Under the pieces are notes generated by a model, which searched no databases, was not told where the DNA came from, and saw nothing but the letters and a program-made list of their open reading frames with translations. The translations under genes were made by a program, and so were the position numbers. 31,757 nt of DNA from JAYRGC01 sp041908065 (GTDB taxonomy: Bacteria; Pseudomonadota; Alphaproteobacteria; UBA9219), in assembly GCA_041908065.1 (NCBI GenBank), contig JAYRGC010000018.1, positions 1 to 31,757 of the forward strand. The letters are read 5' to 3'. The stretch's first letter is position 1. Every line of letters starts with the position of its first letter. Below, one piece after another: positions 15,693-24,133 of this stretch.

Positions 15693-16328
15693 ATGAGACA
15701 GGGTGGTCCTATGGGGCGCAGCAGGCCGCGCAGCGGCGGCGGTGGAAGGCATCACGGCGGCGGCTCCGGCGGCCAAGGCGGAGGCAACGGCGGCGGCAAT
15801 CCCCAAATGGGCGGCGGCAACCGTCAACCGCGCTCGGCGGCATCCATGCGCCACCAGACCTTCGACAGCAACGGCCCCGACGTTCGCGTGCGCGGCAACG
15901 CTTGGCAAGTTTATGAAAAATATCAAACTCTCGCTCGCGATGCCGGAGGTTGCGGCGACAAGGTGGCGGCGGAAAACTACCAACAGCATGCCGAACACTA
16001 CTATCGCATCATAGAGGCGATAGAAGAGGCGATGGGGCAAGAACAGCGCCAACGCGGGACAGCTCCTCAACCACCTGCTTTCGGCCAACAACAACCAGAC
16101 GTTCCGGCGGGATATTATCCTCCCGTGGCTGGTATGACTCAGCAACCGGTTGCAGGGGCGGATTTTGTCCAGCAACCACCGCATTCAGATGCCTCGTCTG
16201 GCGGGGAACAATCCGCTCCGGCGGCGGCGATGCCGCAGGCCGAGGTAAAGTCGCGCAGCCCCTTCTTCACGCCGGAGGAGATCGAGGAAAACACTGCCTC
16301 TCCAGCGCAGATGATTGCGAATCGATAA
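15693..16328 (+). CDS. DUF4167 domain protein
   Basis: A 211-residue protein with a basic Gly/Arg/Asn-rich N-terminus (GRSRPRSGGGGRHHGGGSGG), which could bind RNA. The alphaproteobacterial DUF4167 core follows: QTFDSNGPDVRVRGNAWQVY, EKYQTLARDAGGCGDKVAAE, and NYQQHAEHYYRIIEAIEEAM. The C-terminal half is Gln/Pro/Ala-rich and disordered-looking, ending FFTPEEIEENTASPAQMIAN. I start at ATG 15693, which has an AGGA about 10 bases upstream; the longer frame from 15621 adds non-family residues. The function of the family is not established, though the low-complexity RGG-like N-terminus fits an RNA-associated role. Confidence 0.9.
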   Translation: MRQGGPMGRSRPRSGGGGRHHGGGSGGQGGGNGGGNPQMGGGNRQPRSAASMRHQTFDSNGPDVRVRGNAWQVYEKYQTLARDAGGCGDKVAAENYQQHAEHYYRIIEAIEEAMGQEQRQRGTAPQPPAFGQQQPDVPAGYYPPVAGMTQQPVAGADFVQQPPHSDASSGGEQSAPAAAMPQAEVKSRSPFFTPEEIEENTASPAQMIANR

Positions 16329-16345
16329 CTTTGGCTTTTTTGCAA

Positions 16346-16431
16346 AAGCATGTCCCGCCCCCCCTCACTCTTAGGTGGAGAGTGGATTTAGGACGGCCCT
16401 CGCCTGGCTATGACTAAGGCGCGACATGCTT
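16346..16431. repeat. Inverted repeat AAGCATGTC...GACATGCTT after the DUF4167 gene
   Basis: Bases 16346-16359 and 16418-16431 are inverted repeats matching at 13 of 14 positions, separated by 58 bases. The loop has a C-run and a second, imperfect CTCACTC/GAGAGTGG pairing. It could be the transcript end of the DUF4167 gene or a separate small mobile repeat. There is no T-run. Confidence 0.5.
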
Positions 16432-16438
16432 ACTTCAT

Positions 16439-16632
16439 GCTCTTTCCTAAAACGGGTGAGAATTTCGTAGCCAAACGCAGCAACGGGCGCCGTCGTCGTT
16501 AAGGCTGCGGCCAAAGGCCGTCATGTGAAATTACGGCCAAAGGCCGCCATGTGAAGTTTACGGCCAAAGGCCGTAACTTCGCAATGCCGGTGCTTGCTGA
16601 AAGGCAATCCCCACCCGTTTTGCGTAAGGGCC
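16439..16632. mobile_element. Dispersed TIR element, copy D (194 bp)
   Basis: The left end is GCTCTTTCCTAAAACGGGTG; the right end is CCCACCCGTTTTGCGTAAGG then GCC. In place of the usual hairpin module it has three (A/G)CGGCCAAAGGCCG(T/C) palindromes at 16507, 16533 and 16560 (spacing 26 and 27), in the opposite orientation to those in copy B. It ends 5 bp from the stop codon of icd. With the preceding inverted repeat it accounts for the whole 309-bp gap. Confidence 0.7.
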
Positions 16633-16637
16633 AAATT

Positions 16638-17855
16638 TCACATTCCCATTTCGGCCTTCAATCCCTCGGTTATTTTCTCAAGGAATTGGCGGGTGTTCAG
16701 CCACGGTTGATTGTCTCCGACCAACAAGGCGAGATCCTTGGTCATATGGCCGTTTTCTACGGTCTTGACGCACACGCGTTCCAGCCGTTTGCCAAACTCC
16801 GCCACGTCCGGCGTGTCGTCGAAGCGGCCACGATATTGCAACGCCTGCGTCCACGCGAATATCGAGGCGATCGGGTTGGTCGAGGTTTCCTTGCCCGCCT
16901 GATGGTCGCGATAATGGCGGGTGACGGTTCCGTGCGCGGCCTCGGTTTCAACGGTCTTACCGTCGGGAGACAGCAACACGGAAGTCATCAAGCCGAGAGA
17001 ACCGAAACCCTGCGCCACGGAATCCGACTGCACGTCGCCATCGTAGTTTTTGCACGACCACAGGAAGCCGCCTTCCTCGCGCAACGACTGAGCCACCATG
17101 TCGTCTATCAGACGGTGCTCGTAGGCGATATTGGCGGCGGCGAATTTAGACTTGAACTCGGCCTCGTAAATCTCGGCGAAAAGATCCTTAAACCGCCCGT
17201 CGTAAGCCTTGAGAATGGTGTTCTTGGTCGACAAGAACATCGGCAACCCGCGCAACAAAGCATAATTGAAGCAGGCGCGGGCGAAACCGCGAATGGATTC
17301 GTCCTCGTTGTACATGCCCATCGCCACTCCCGACGCCGGAAAGCGGTGCACTTCGTACTGGATAGGTTCGCTGCCGTCGGCTGGCTCGAATATCATCGTC
17401 AGCGTGCCGGGGCCGTTCACGCGGAAGTCCGTGGCGCGGTATTGGTCGCCGAACGCGTGGCGGGCGATAACTATAGGCTTTTTCCAATGCGGGACGTAAT
17501 GCGGCACGTTGCTTATCAATATCGGTTCGCGGAACACGGTGCCATTGAGGATGTTGCGGATAGTTCCGTTGGGAGACTTCCACATCTTTTTGAGATTGAA
17601 TTCCTTGACCCTCGCCTCGTCGGGGGTAATGGTCGCGCATTTGACCCCCACGCCGTAACGCTTGATGGCTTCGGCGCACTCCACCGTCACGCGATCCTCG
17701 GTGCGATCGCGCTCTTGGATGCCGAGATCGTAGTATTTCAAATCGACTTCCAAATAAGGCGTTATCAGCCAATCCTTGATCATCTGCCAGATGATCCGCG
17801 TCATCTCGTCGCCGTCCATTTCCACGATGGGGTTTTTGACTTGTATCTTTGGCAT
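16638..17855 (-). CDS. icd: NADP-dependent isocitrate dehydrogenase
   Basis: Converts isocitrate to 2-oxoglutarate with NADPH production in the TCA cycle. The 405-residue protein is of the dimeric eukaryote-like type common in alphaproteobacteria: it starts KIQVKNPIVEMDGDEMTRII, has KSPNGTIRNILNGTVFREPI, IVIARHAFGDQYRATDF, and the metal site YDGDVQSDSVAQGFGSLGLM. The C-terminal GTVTRHYRDHQAGKETSTNP binds NADP. All these segments are intact. The upstream gap contains a palindromic repeat starting 37 bp before the ATG, and the 3' end abuts element D. Start context: AAGGAGT lies about 8 bases upstream of the ATG. Confidence 0.98.
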   Translation of the reverse strand: MPKIQVKNPIVEMDGDEMTRIIWQMIKDWLITPYLEVDLKYYDLGIQERDRTEDRVTVECAEAIKRYGVGVKCATITPDEARVKEFNLKKMWKSPNGTIRNILNGTVFREPILISNVPHYVPHWKKPIVIARHAFGDQYRATDFRVNGPGTLTMIFEPADGSEPIQYEVHRFPASGVAMGMYNEDESIRGFARACFNYALLRGLPMFLSTKNTILKAYDGRFKDLFAEIYEAEFKSKFAAANIAYEHRLIDDMVAQSLREEGGFLWSCKNYDGDVQSDSVAQGFGSLGLMTSVLLSPDGKTVETEAAHGTVTRHYRDHQAGKETSTNPIASIFAWTQALQYRGRFDDTPDVAEFGKRLERVCVKTVENGHMTKDLALLVGDNQPWLNTRQFLEKITEGLKAEMGM

Positions 17856-17891
17856 GAGAGCAGACTCCTTGGCAGGGAAGGCTATAAAGCA

Positions 17892-17954
17892 GCGTCATTG
17901 CGAAGTTACAGCCAAAGGCTACAGCCAAGGGCTGTAGTAACTTCGCAATGACGC
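17892..17954. repeat. Palindromic repeat upstream of icd (GTCATTGCGAAGTTA family)
   Basis: GCGTCATTGCGAAGTTA at the left and TAACTTCGCAATGACGC at the right are exact inverted repeats. Between them are two further half-sites, ACAGCCAAAGGCT and ACAGCCAAGGGCTGT. It is a short stand-alone version of the module inside the larger dispersed elements, with no GGCTCTTACG ends. It lies in the 151-bp leader between icd and the GGDEF-like gene and may form a terminator for that gene. Confidence 0.7.
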
Positions 17955-18006
17955 CGCTTGGCAATTAGAAGAGACGAGAAATACTCCGTATCAGGTTAAT
18001 TTCCGG

Positions 18007-18639
18007 TTAACCGACAGGTTTGGCGCGAGTGAGGGATTCGGCCAAACGAACCATGCCGGTCGAAAGGTCTTCGCTATGCTTGAAGGTATACGCCCCGAAA
18101 TTTATCCGCGGGTTTAAATCCTTGCCGTTGGCTGAGGCCATGACGGCCAAGAGCCTCGAGGCCATCGCCTCCGCCTTTTTCCATGCGGTGGCGTTGTCGC
18201 AACGCGCCAGAAACACGCCAAGCTCGTTGACGTCCAGCCGCCCCACGATGTCGCTGCCGCGCACGTTCTTCACCAAAGCGTCGCACGCGCTGCGAATGGC
18301 CGAATTGGCCACCGAGCGGCCATAGGCGGTGATGATTTCAGCTAAGTTTTCTATGTCGAAGTAAACGATGCTGGAGGTTCCGCCGTAGCGTTCGTCGAAA
18401 GCCAACATGCGCGAGACTTCGCGGTTGAAATCGGGACGGGTCAAAACGACGTAGTTCGAAGGCTTCTCGCCGTCGTCCTTGTTTTCGGAAGCCCTCAGCT
18501 TGGCTTCCATTTCCCGCAGTTGGCTGCGGGAGGCCAAAAGCTCAGCCCGCGCCGATTCCCAAACCTTGCGTTGCTCATCGGTCAAAGAAGCGCCTGCCAG
18601 CCAGTCCTTTTCCAGATCGAGCTTGTCTTTGGTGGCCAT
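18007..18639 (-). CDS. Degenerate GGDEF-domain protein
   Basis: A 210-residue cytoplasmic protein. Residues 20-55 are a predicted coiled coil (ARAELLASRSQLREMEAKLRA). From about residue 60 it follows the diguanylate cyclase fold: SIVYFDIENLAEIITAYGRS matches the metal and nucleotide segment, and SDIVGRLDVNELGVFLARCD matches the active-site strand. The signature position reads DVNEL (about 136-140) in place of GGDEF, so both glycines and the key Asp are changed. I infer it makes no cyclic di-GMP; it may bind GTP or act as a scaffold. It follows the amidase gene by 38 bp and is probably cotranscribed with it. Confidence 0.8.
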   Translation of the reverse strand: MATKDKLDLEKDWLAGASLTDEQRKVWESARAELLASRSQLREMEAKLRASENKDDGEKPSNYVVLTRPDFNREVSRMLAFDERYGGTSSIVYFDIENLAEIITAYGRSVANSAIRSACDALVKNVRGSDIVGRLDVNELGVFLARCDNATAWKKAEAMASRLLAVMASANGKDLNPRINFGAYTFKHSEDLSTGMVRLAESLTRAKPVG

Positions 18640-18677
18640 GGTGTCGCCCGCGAGTTGAAGGTGAAGAATATGCCGGA

Positions 18678-19517
18678 CTATCCGAACAGATCGCTTTTTA
18701 ATATGGAGGATATTTCCTTGGCCATCAATCCGGCTATTTTTCGGCGTTGTTTGGGTTGGGACAGCAGCAGTTCGTCGTCGGGGTTTGACAAAAATCCGGT
18801 TTCGACCAACATCGCCGGAACGTTGGGCGAGCGCAGGACGGCGAAATTAGCCGAGCGGGCGGGGTTTTCCAAAAGCCGCCAATTTCTCCCCATGGATCTG
18901 ACGAACCACGATTTCGCGCGCTGCGCCGTGTTGCGGGTGCGGCGAGCGGTAAGGTCGAACAGTATGGCCGCCACTTCCCTATCGACCCCCATCGCATCTA
19001 TCCCGTCGGAAAGTCCGGCGCGGTTTTCCTTTTCGGCGAGGCCTTCGGCCAGCTTGTCCGAGGCTTTTTCGGAAAGGGTGTAGACGGAAAGCCCACGCGC
19101 AGCCTGATTGGGCGCGCTGTCGGCATGTATCGACAAAAACAGATCGGCCTTGGCGTCGTGAGCCAGCTCCAAGCGGTCTTGCAACGGCAGGAAAATATCG
19201 CTTTGGCGGGTCAGCTTGGCGCGCAACGAACCGCCGGACGCGCTTTCCAGCGCGTCGGCCATGGACAGCGCGATGTCCAAGGTCACGCTTTTTTCCTGAA
19301 CTCCGTTGGCGGCGATAGCCCCGGGATCGTGTCCGCCGTGCCCGGGATCGATCATCAAAAGGCGCGGCACGCGCGGCTTGCGCTGGGGAAGCGATTTATC
19401 CGTCGCAGCGGGAGCGGTAGCCTGTGCCGCCGCGGCCATGGCTTGGGCAGGAAGCAACGACAGCAGACAGCAGCCCATAGCTGATAGGCGCAATATATCA
19501 CGTCTGGCGTATGTCAT
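18678..19517 (-). CDS. N-acetylmuramoyl-L-alanine amidase (Amidase_3) with Tat-type signal
   Basis: A periplasmic amidase that cuts the amide bond between MurNAc and the peptide stem, as in AmiA/B/C of cell separation. It has 279 residues. The first 30 form a signal peptide with a twin-arginine motif, ARRDILRL, and a hydrophobic run to AQAMAAAA; this fits Tat export and tatABC lies in the same window. The zinc ligands of the family are visible: His60 in DPGHGGHDPG, Glu75 in QEKSVTL, and His131 in SIHADS. The catalytic Glu239 is in VETGFLSN. There is no AMIN or LysM targeting domain. It lies 12 bp after the TPR lipoprotein gene. Confidence 0.92.
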   Translation of the reverse strand: MTYARRDILRLSAMGCCLLSLLPAQAMAAAAQATAPAATDKSLPQRKPRVPRLLMIDPGHGGHDPGAIAANGVQEKSVTLDIALSMADALESASGGSLRAKLTRQSDIFLPLQDRLELAHDAKADLFLSIHADSAPNQAARGLSVYTLSEKASDKLAEGLAEKENRAGLSDGIDAMGVDREVAAILFDLTARRTRNTAQRAKSWFVRSMGRNWRLLENPARSANFAVLRSPNVPAMLVETGFLSNPDDELLLSQPKQRRKIAGLMAKEISSILKSDLFG

Positions 19518-19529
19518 GGATCGGCCACG

Positions 19530-20543
19530 TCACCTGTTTCTGACTTCGCAGGGTATACCCTGTTTGCCTAAATCCGAGCACAACTGTTGAACCTCCTCCG
19601 GTTTCGAGCAGCCCATCATCCGCACCTTAAAGCGCGGGGTTCCCCCGGGCGAGGCTATTTCCGGCGTCACCACCGGCTTCAGCTCGGATGAGAATCCGGC
19701 CAGACGCGGCATCAAGCGGGCTATCTGCGCCTCGGCCAACGCCTCGGTCGAATAGGTTCCTATTTCCGCATAGGCTTGATCGTCCACCATCGCCTCGGCG
19801 CGTTTGGCGCGATAGAATTCCAGATTCTTGCGCGCAGCCTCCGGTTTCAAATCCATCTTGGCCACTCGCTCGGCGTCGAAATCCATGCCCGCCATGCCGT
19901 AGGCCAAAGCCAGATTCTGGCGCATCGCCGCCGTGGCGCGAGGATGATGCAGCTTTGGTTCCAACAGTGAGATCGCCGTTTCGTAATCGCCGTTTAGGAT
20001 GTTCGAATAAGCCATGTTGTTCACGGTGGCTATGTTGTCGGGTTCGATCGCCAAAGACCTTTCGTAATGCACCCGCGCTCCGTCGTGATTGCCCAAATAG
20101 TCCAAAGCCGTTCCCATTCCGTTCAGCGACTTCACGTCTTTACCATCGATTTCCAAAGCCTTTTTATACTGCTCGGCCGCTTCAGCTGGCATATCAAGAG
20201 CCAGCAAAACCTTGCCATAGGAGCGTCTGGACGCAAGATCGTCGGGGTCTGAGTCCACCGCCTTGCCGTACATATCGGCGGCTCCGCGCAAATCGCCTTC
20301 GGATTCCATCAACGATGCCATGCCGCGACGCGCCGCCGCGTTGTCGGGATCGTGATCCAAAGCTCGGCGGTAAAAATCCATAGCCGTGGCCTTGTCTCCG
20401 CGCCCCAGCATAGTGTCTGCCAAACTTACCATGCCTTTGGCTTGTGAAGCTTTTTCGTCACCTCCCCCGTACATGGAACATGACGGCGGAGAAAACGCCA
20501 AAACTACGCAGACGCACAAAGCGGAAACGACGGGGGTTTTCAT
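19530..20543 (-). CDS. TPR-repeat lipoprotein (TadD-like)
   Basis: The start at ATG 20543 has AAGG 8 bases upstream and gives a 337-residue lipoprotein: signal MKTPVVSALCVCVVLAFSPP then Cys after Ser. Several tetratricopeptide repeats fill residues 30-200 (KATAMDFYRRALDHDPDNAA, GAADMYGKAVDSDPDDLASR, AAEQYKKALEIDGKDVKSLN, ARVHYERSLAIEPDNIATVN). The C-terminal 35 residues (RFKVRMMGCSKPEEVQQLCS) look like a short SPOR-type end that may bind denuded peptidoglycan. That would fit its place directly before a cell-wall amidase. TadD, a pilus assembly lipoprotein, has a similar TPR architecture, but no tad genes are nearby. Confidence 0.85.
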   Translation of the reverse strand: MKTPVVSALCVCVVLAFSPPSCSMYGGGDEKASQAKGMVSLADTMLGRGDKATAMDFYRRALDHDPDNAAARRGMASLMESEGDLRGAADMYGKAVDSDPDDLASRRSYGKVLLALDMPAEAAEQYKKALEIDGKDVKSLNGMGTALDYLGNHDGARVHYERSLAIEPDNIATVNNMAYSNILNGDYETAISLLEPKLHHPRATAAMRQNLALAYGMAGMDFDAERVAKMDLKPEAARKNLEFYRAKRAEAMVDDQAYAEIGTYSTEALAEAQIARLMPRLAGFSSELKPVVTPEIASPGGTPRFKVRMMGCSKPEEVQQLCSDLGKQGIPCEVRNR

Positions 20544-20645
20544 GTCGACACCTTGGAGGGGTTTGAGCTTAGAAACCATAGACTAGAAACTATGGCATCA
20601 GTATGGACGTTGGCAAGGACATACCCTTTCCGAGCAAGCGACTCC

Positions 20646-20908
20646 GGCTCTTGCTGAAAAAGGATGGGTAATTTTGCAGCCCGACGCAACAGAAAGCGAC
20701 GTCATTGCGAGGTTACAGCCAAAGGCTGTTTGCGAGCCGCCACCCTTTGGTTTGGACAGCGTTGAGCGCTGTCTGGCGGCGAAGCAATCCAGACCTTATG
20801 GGGCAACGGCACTGGATTGCTTCGCCGCCAAGGGGCGGCTCGCAATGACGGCCTTTGGCCGTAACCTCGCATGACTGCTCTTTTTCCCACCAGTTTTGCG
20901 TAAAAGTC
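20646..20908. mobile_element. Dispersed TIR element, copy E (263 bp)
   Basis: The left end is GGCTCTTGCTGAAAAAGGAT and the right end CCCACCAGTTTTGCGTAAAA then GTC. Inside are a GTTACAGCCAAAGGCTGT palindrome and the full GTCATTGCGAG...CTCGCAATGAC module. The hairpin stem is GAAGCAATCCAG at 20781-20792 and CTGGATTGCTTC at 20812-20823. The loop reads ACCTTATGGGGCAACGGCA. It lies in the 410-bp divergent gap between the TPR gene and uvrC and ends 45 bp before the uvrC start. Confidence 0.75.
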
Positions 20909-20953
20909 TTTTTTCCTATTGCTTATGCAAGGCGTTTAGACATAGGAAAAGCC

Positions 20954-22852
20954 ATGAACGACGCCATGGCGACTACAGACAAGGCGGGAAAGACGGCGGC
21001 CAGACGTTCAGGTTTCGAGGCCGGAGCCGCCGTGATCCGCGATAATTTGAAGACCATGCCCGAGACTTCCGGCGTGTACCGGATGCTGTCCGCCGACGGG
21101 CGAGTTTTGTACGTCGGCAAGGCGAGGAATCTCAAACGCCGCGTCGCTTCTTATGTCCGCCAAAACCGCTTGCCGCTGCGGCTGAGGCGCATGGTGGCGC
21201 AAACCCGCTCCATGGAGATAGTGGAAACCTCGACCGAGGCCGAGGCGTTGCTTTTGGAAGCCAATTTCATCAAGAAGTTCATGCCGCCCTGCAACGTGTT
21301 GCTGCGCGACGACAAAAGCTATCCCCATATCCTGATCACTCTCGACCGCGAATTTCCCCAATTGCTAAAGCATCGCGGGGCGCGATCCCGCAAGGGATGG
21401 TATTTCGGCCCCTTCGCCTCCGCCGGAGCCGTGAACGAAACCATCGCTTTGCTGCAACGCGCCTTCATGCTGCGTAATTGCGGCGACAGCTTCTTTTCCA
21501 ACCGCGCCCGCCCCTGCCTGCAATACCATATCAAGCGTTGCACCGCGCCTTGCGTTGGGCGGGCGACCGTCGAGGATTACGCCGAACAAGCGGCGGAAGC
21601 TCGCGATTTTCTTCAGGGCAAAAGCGCGGAGATCCAAATTCGCCTTTCCGCCATGATGCAGCAGGCCAGCGACGCTATGGATTACGAAACCGCAGCTTTG
21701 TGCCGCGACCGCATCAAGGCGTTGGCGGCGGTGCAGGCGCGGCAGGACGTGAACCTGTCCGGCTTGGGCGACGCAGATGTGTTCGCAGCGCATCAGGGCG
21801 GAGGGCGGACGGTGGTGCAGGCCTTCTTTTTCCGTGGCGGGCGCAACTACGGTTCCCGCGCCTATTACCCCGAACACGACAAGCAAATGGGCGCGACGGA
21901 AGTGCTGGGGGCGTTTTTAGGGCAATTTTACGGCGACAAGCCCCCCCCGCCTTTAGTTCTTTTAAACCTCGCCGTACCGGACTCCGCAGTGTTGGAGCAA
22001 GCTCTTTCGGCGCGGGCTGAACGCAAGGTGGCCGTCGCGGTTCCTCGCCACGGCGACAAAAGGCGGTTGGTAGACCACGCGCAGCGCAACGCGGAATCCG
22101 CGTTGGCGCGGAGGATGGCGGACAATGCGGAACAAGCCAATTTGCTGGCGCGGGTGGCTGACGCTTTCGGGCTGGATTTCACGCCATCGCGCATCGAGGT
22201 TTACGACAATTCCCACATATCCGGCCGCCACGCCGTCGGTTGCCTGATCGCCGCCGGAGCTGATGGCTTCATCAAAAGCGGATACCGCAAATTCAACGTT
22301 CGCGCCGATGCGAAAGGCGACGATTTCGCGATGATGCGCGAAGTGCTGACGCGGCGGTTCGAACGCTTGGCCGAAGAGGATGCCGAGCGCAAATCCGGCG
22401 CATGGCCTGATCTGGTTTTGATAGACGGAGGGCAAGGACAGCTGGGGGTAGCCGTGGCGGTGCTGGAGGAACTGGGACTATCGGGGATAACCGTGGTCGG
22501 CATCGCCAAAGGGCCGGATCGGAACGCGGGAAAGGAACGCTTTTTCATGCCGGAGCGCGAGCCTTTCTCCCTGCCCGACAAGGATCCCGCGCTTTATTAC
22601 CTGCAACGCCTGCGCGACGAGGCGCACCGTTTCGCCATAGGAACCCATCGCGCCCGACGCGCCAAGGAAACCATCGCCTCCGAGCTGGACGCCATAGCCG
22701 GCGTCGGAGCAGTCAGGAAAAGGGCTTTGTTGCATCATTTTGGCTCCGCCCGCGCCGTCAGCGAAGCCAGTCTGGAAGAGCTTTTGCGTGTTAAGGGAAT
22801 CAGTTCGGTTGCAGCCAAGAGAATTCACGGGTATTTTCATGGGGAAAGCTAA
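20954..22852 (+). CDS. uvrC: UvrABC excinuclease subunit C
   Basis: UvrC makes both cuts around a DNA lesion in nucleotide excision repair. From the ATG at 20954 (AGGAAAAG upstream) it has 632 residues; the frame extends upstream through element E, but that part is not family sequence. The GIY-YIG nuclease domain is at about 30-110 (SGVYRMLSADGRVLYVGKAR). A UVR motif is around 210-245 (SDAMDYETAALCRDRIKALA). The RNase H-like second nuclease has EVYDNSHISGRHAVG and DLVLIDGGQGQL with its catalytic Asp residues. The helix-hairpin-helix pair is at the end (IAGVGAVRKRALLHHFG, RVKGISSVAAKRIH). pgsA follows 21 bp later, a common pairing. Confidence 0.98.
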   Translation: MNDAMATTDKAGKTAARRSGFEAGAAVIRDNLKTMPETSGVYRMLSADGRVLYVGKARNLKRRVASYVRQNRLPLRLRRMVAQTRSMEIVETSTEAEALLLEANFIKKFMPPCNVLLRDDKSYPHILITLDREFPQLLKHRGARSRKGWYFGPFASAGAVNETIALLQRAFMLRNCGDSFFSNRARPCLQYHIKRCTAPCVGRATVEDYAEQAAEARDFLQGKSAEIQIRLSAMMQQASDAMDYETAALCRDRIKALAAVQARQDVNLSGLGDADVFAAHQGGGRTVVQAFFFRGGRNYGSRAYYPEHDKQMGATEVLGAFLGQFYGDKPPPPLVLLNLAVPDSAVLEQALSARAERKVAVAVPRHGDKRRLVDHAQRNAESALARRMADNAEQANLLARVADAFGLDFTPSRIEVYDNSHISGRHAVGCLIAAGADGFIKSGYRKFNVRADAKGDDFAMMREVLTRRFERLAEEDAERKSGAWPDLVLIDGGQGQLGVAVAVLEELGLSGITVVGIAKGPDRNAGKERFFMPEREPFSLPDKDPALYYLQRLRDEAHRFAIGTHRARRAKETIASELDAIAGVGAVRKRALLHHFGSARAVSEASLEELLRVKGISSVAAKRIHGYFHGES

Positions 22853-22873
22853 TTAGGGAAACGGGCGGCGGCA

Positions 22874-23428
22874 ATGTTCAAATCCTTCGCAAACCAGCTT
22901 ACGGCTTCGCGCATCGCCGCGATACCGGTTATCCTCGCGCTGCTTTTGCTGCCTTACTCTTGGGCGGCGTGGGTGGGGATGGTGTTGTTCACCATCGCCG
23001 GAATAACGGATTGGCTGGACGGCTTCATGGCTCGCCGCCAAGGCAACGTGTCCAAGGTGGGAGTGTTTTTGGATCCCATCGCCGATAAACTTCTGGTCTC
23101 CTCCGTCATTTTATTGCTGGTCTTCAACGGCCAGATAACCGCCGTGTCGATATTTCCGGCGGCGATAATCCTTCTGCGCGAAGTCGCGGTTTCCGGCTTG
23201 CGCGAGTTTCTGGCCGGATTGAGCGTCAGCGTCCCCGTCAGCCGGTTGGCCAAATGGAAGACTTTCATCCAAATGCTGGCACTGGGATTTTTGATCGTCG
23301 GCAATCATTCACCCGAAACCATACCCGCCAAATTGATAGGCGATCTCTTGCTGTGGATAGCCGGAATCCTAACCATCGTGACCGCCTACGACTATTGGCG
23401 CGCCAGCCTGAAGCATTTGATGGATTGA
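22874..23428 (+). CDS. pgsA: CDP-diacylglycerol--glycerol-3-phosphate 3-phosphatidyltransferase
   Basis: Inner-membrane enzyme that makes phosphatidylglycerol phosphate from CDP-diacylglycerol and glycerol 3-phosphate. The 184-residue protein has four or five membrane helices and starts with NQLTASRIAAIPVILALLLL. The CDP-alcohol phosphotransferase motif D-x2-D-G-x2-A-R-x8-G-x3-D-x3-D is complete in DWLDGFMARR followed by GVFLDPIADK. RLAKWKTFIQM after it is also typical of PgsA. Stop-start distance from uvrC is 21 bp. A weak repeat-like GCGGCCTTCTTCAGG follows the stop and may mark the transcript end. Confidence 0.96.
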   Translation: MFKSFANQLTASRIAAIPVILALLLLPYSWAAWVGMVLFTIAGITDWLDGFMARRQGNVSKVGVFLDPIADKLLVSSVILLLVFNGQITAVSIFPAAIILLREVAVSGLREFLAGLSVSVPVSRLAKWKTFIQMLALGFLIVGNHSPETIPAKLIGDLLLWIAGILTIVTAYDYWRASLKHLMD

Positions 23429-23485
23429 AACGGCAAATCCGCCCGCCGAAGCGGCCTTCTTCAGGACGCGAAGCAATGACGAAAA

Positions 23486-24124
23486 TTATTCGGAATGACT
23501 ATCTTCACGGATTGCCGCGGCGGCGGCTAAATGAGACACCCATTCCGGCTTTTTCGCCCAGTTCCCGCGCAGGATGAAGCTGGGGTGGAAGGTGGGAACG
23601 ATGGAATGCTCCGGCAAAAAAGCGCACGGCAATGGCTTTCCGGCCTTTTCGGTTATCCCGTCTTGTCCCGTCAACGCCCACATTGGCGTGCGCCCCAATG
23701 CGATGGTAGCCATATCTTTTTTCCCGCCCGCCTTAGCCAGATAATGGCGCAAAAATCCCAAGGCTTCGCGGAGATGCTCTATTTCATCGGCGTATTCGGC
23801 CCGACACCAAGAGGAAGCGAAGCAACCGTATTCCTCTGCCAAACCGAATCCCCCCAGCTTGGCGGCGCGACGCGAGGCGAAAAAGTGCCCCACCTTGTTG
23901 TCGGGAGGCCTGACGCGGAAAGTGTTGGCCACTATGCAGCGCGAACGCTCTATGCCAGCCGCCGCCAACGCCTCGTCCAACAACTTGCCGCTGCGACCGA
24001 CGAAGGGCCTTCCCTGTCGCACCTCCTCCGCGCCCGGGGCCTCGCCCACCAGAACGATCCCGTTCCAGCCCTCCATTCCTACCGCAGGGGTTTCGTATTC
24101 TACTATTTCCGGGGCTATAGACAT
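23486..24124 (-). CDS. Uracil-DNA glycosylase superfamily protein (family 4-like)
   Basis: Predicted base-excision repair glycosylase of 212 residues from ATG 24124, with AGGTGAT 5 bases upstream; a GTG at 24133 is possible. Family motifs: GIVLVGEAPGAEEVRQGRPF (motif 1, GEAPG, with the PFVGRSGKLLDEAL continuation), ANTFRVRPP (motif 2) and VPTFHPSFILR (motif 3, HPS). The N-terminal cysteines that hold the Fe-S cluster in family 4 enzymes are missing, and the only Cys residues are internal (RCIVA, YGCFASSWCR). It may be a cluster-free branch of the superfamily. The coiled-coil gene upstream ends 9 bp before this start, so the two are likely cotranscribed. Confidence 0.82.
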   Translation of the reverse strand: MSIAPEIVEYETPAVGMEGWNGIVLVGEAPGAEEVRQGRPFVGRSGKLLDEALAAAGIERSRCIVANTFRVRPPDNKVGHFFASRRAAKLGGFGLAEEYGCFASSWCRAEYADEIEHLREALGFLRHYLAKAGGKKDMATIALGRTPMWALTGQDGITEKAGKPLPCAFLPEHSIVPTFHPSFILRGNWAKKPEWVSHLAAAAAIREDSHSE

Positions 24125-24133
24125 CCCGATCAC

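Noticed and set aside
16551..17951. 466-codon plus-strand open frame opposite icd
   Set aside because: It is the complement of a fully conserved icd gene and begins inside a repeat element.
20855..20953. Upstream extension of the uvrC frame
   Set aside because: The extra 33 codons run through element E and do not resemble UvrC; ATG 20954 has a good ribosome site and gives the family N-terminus.
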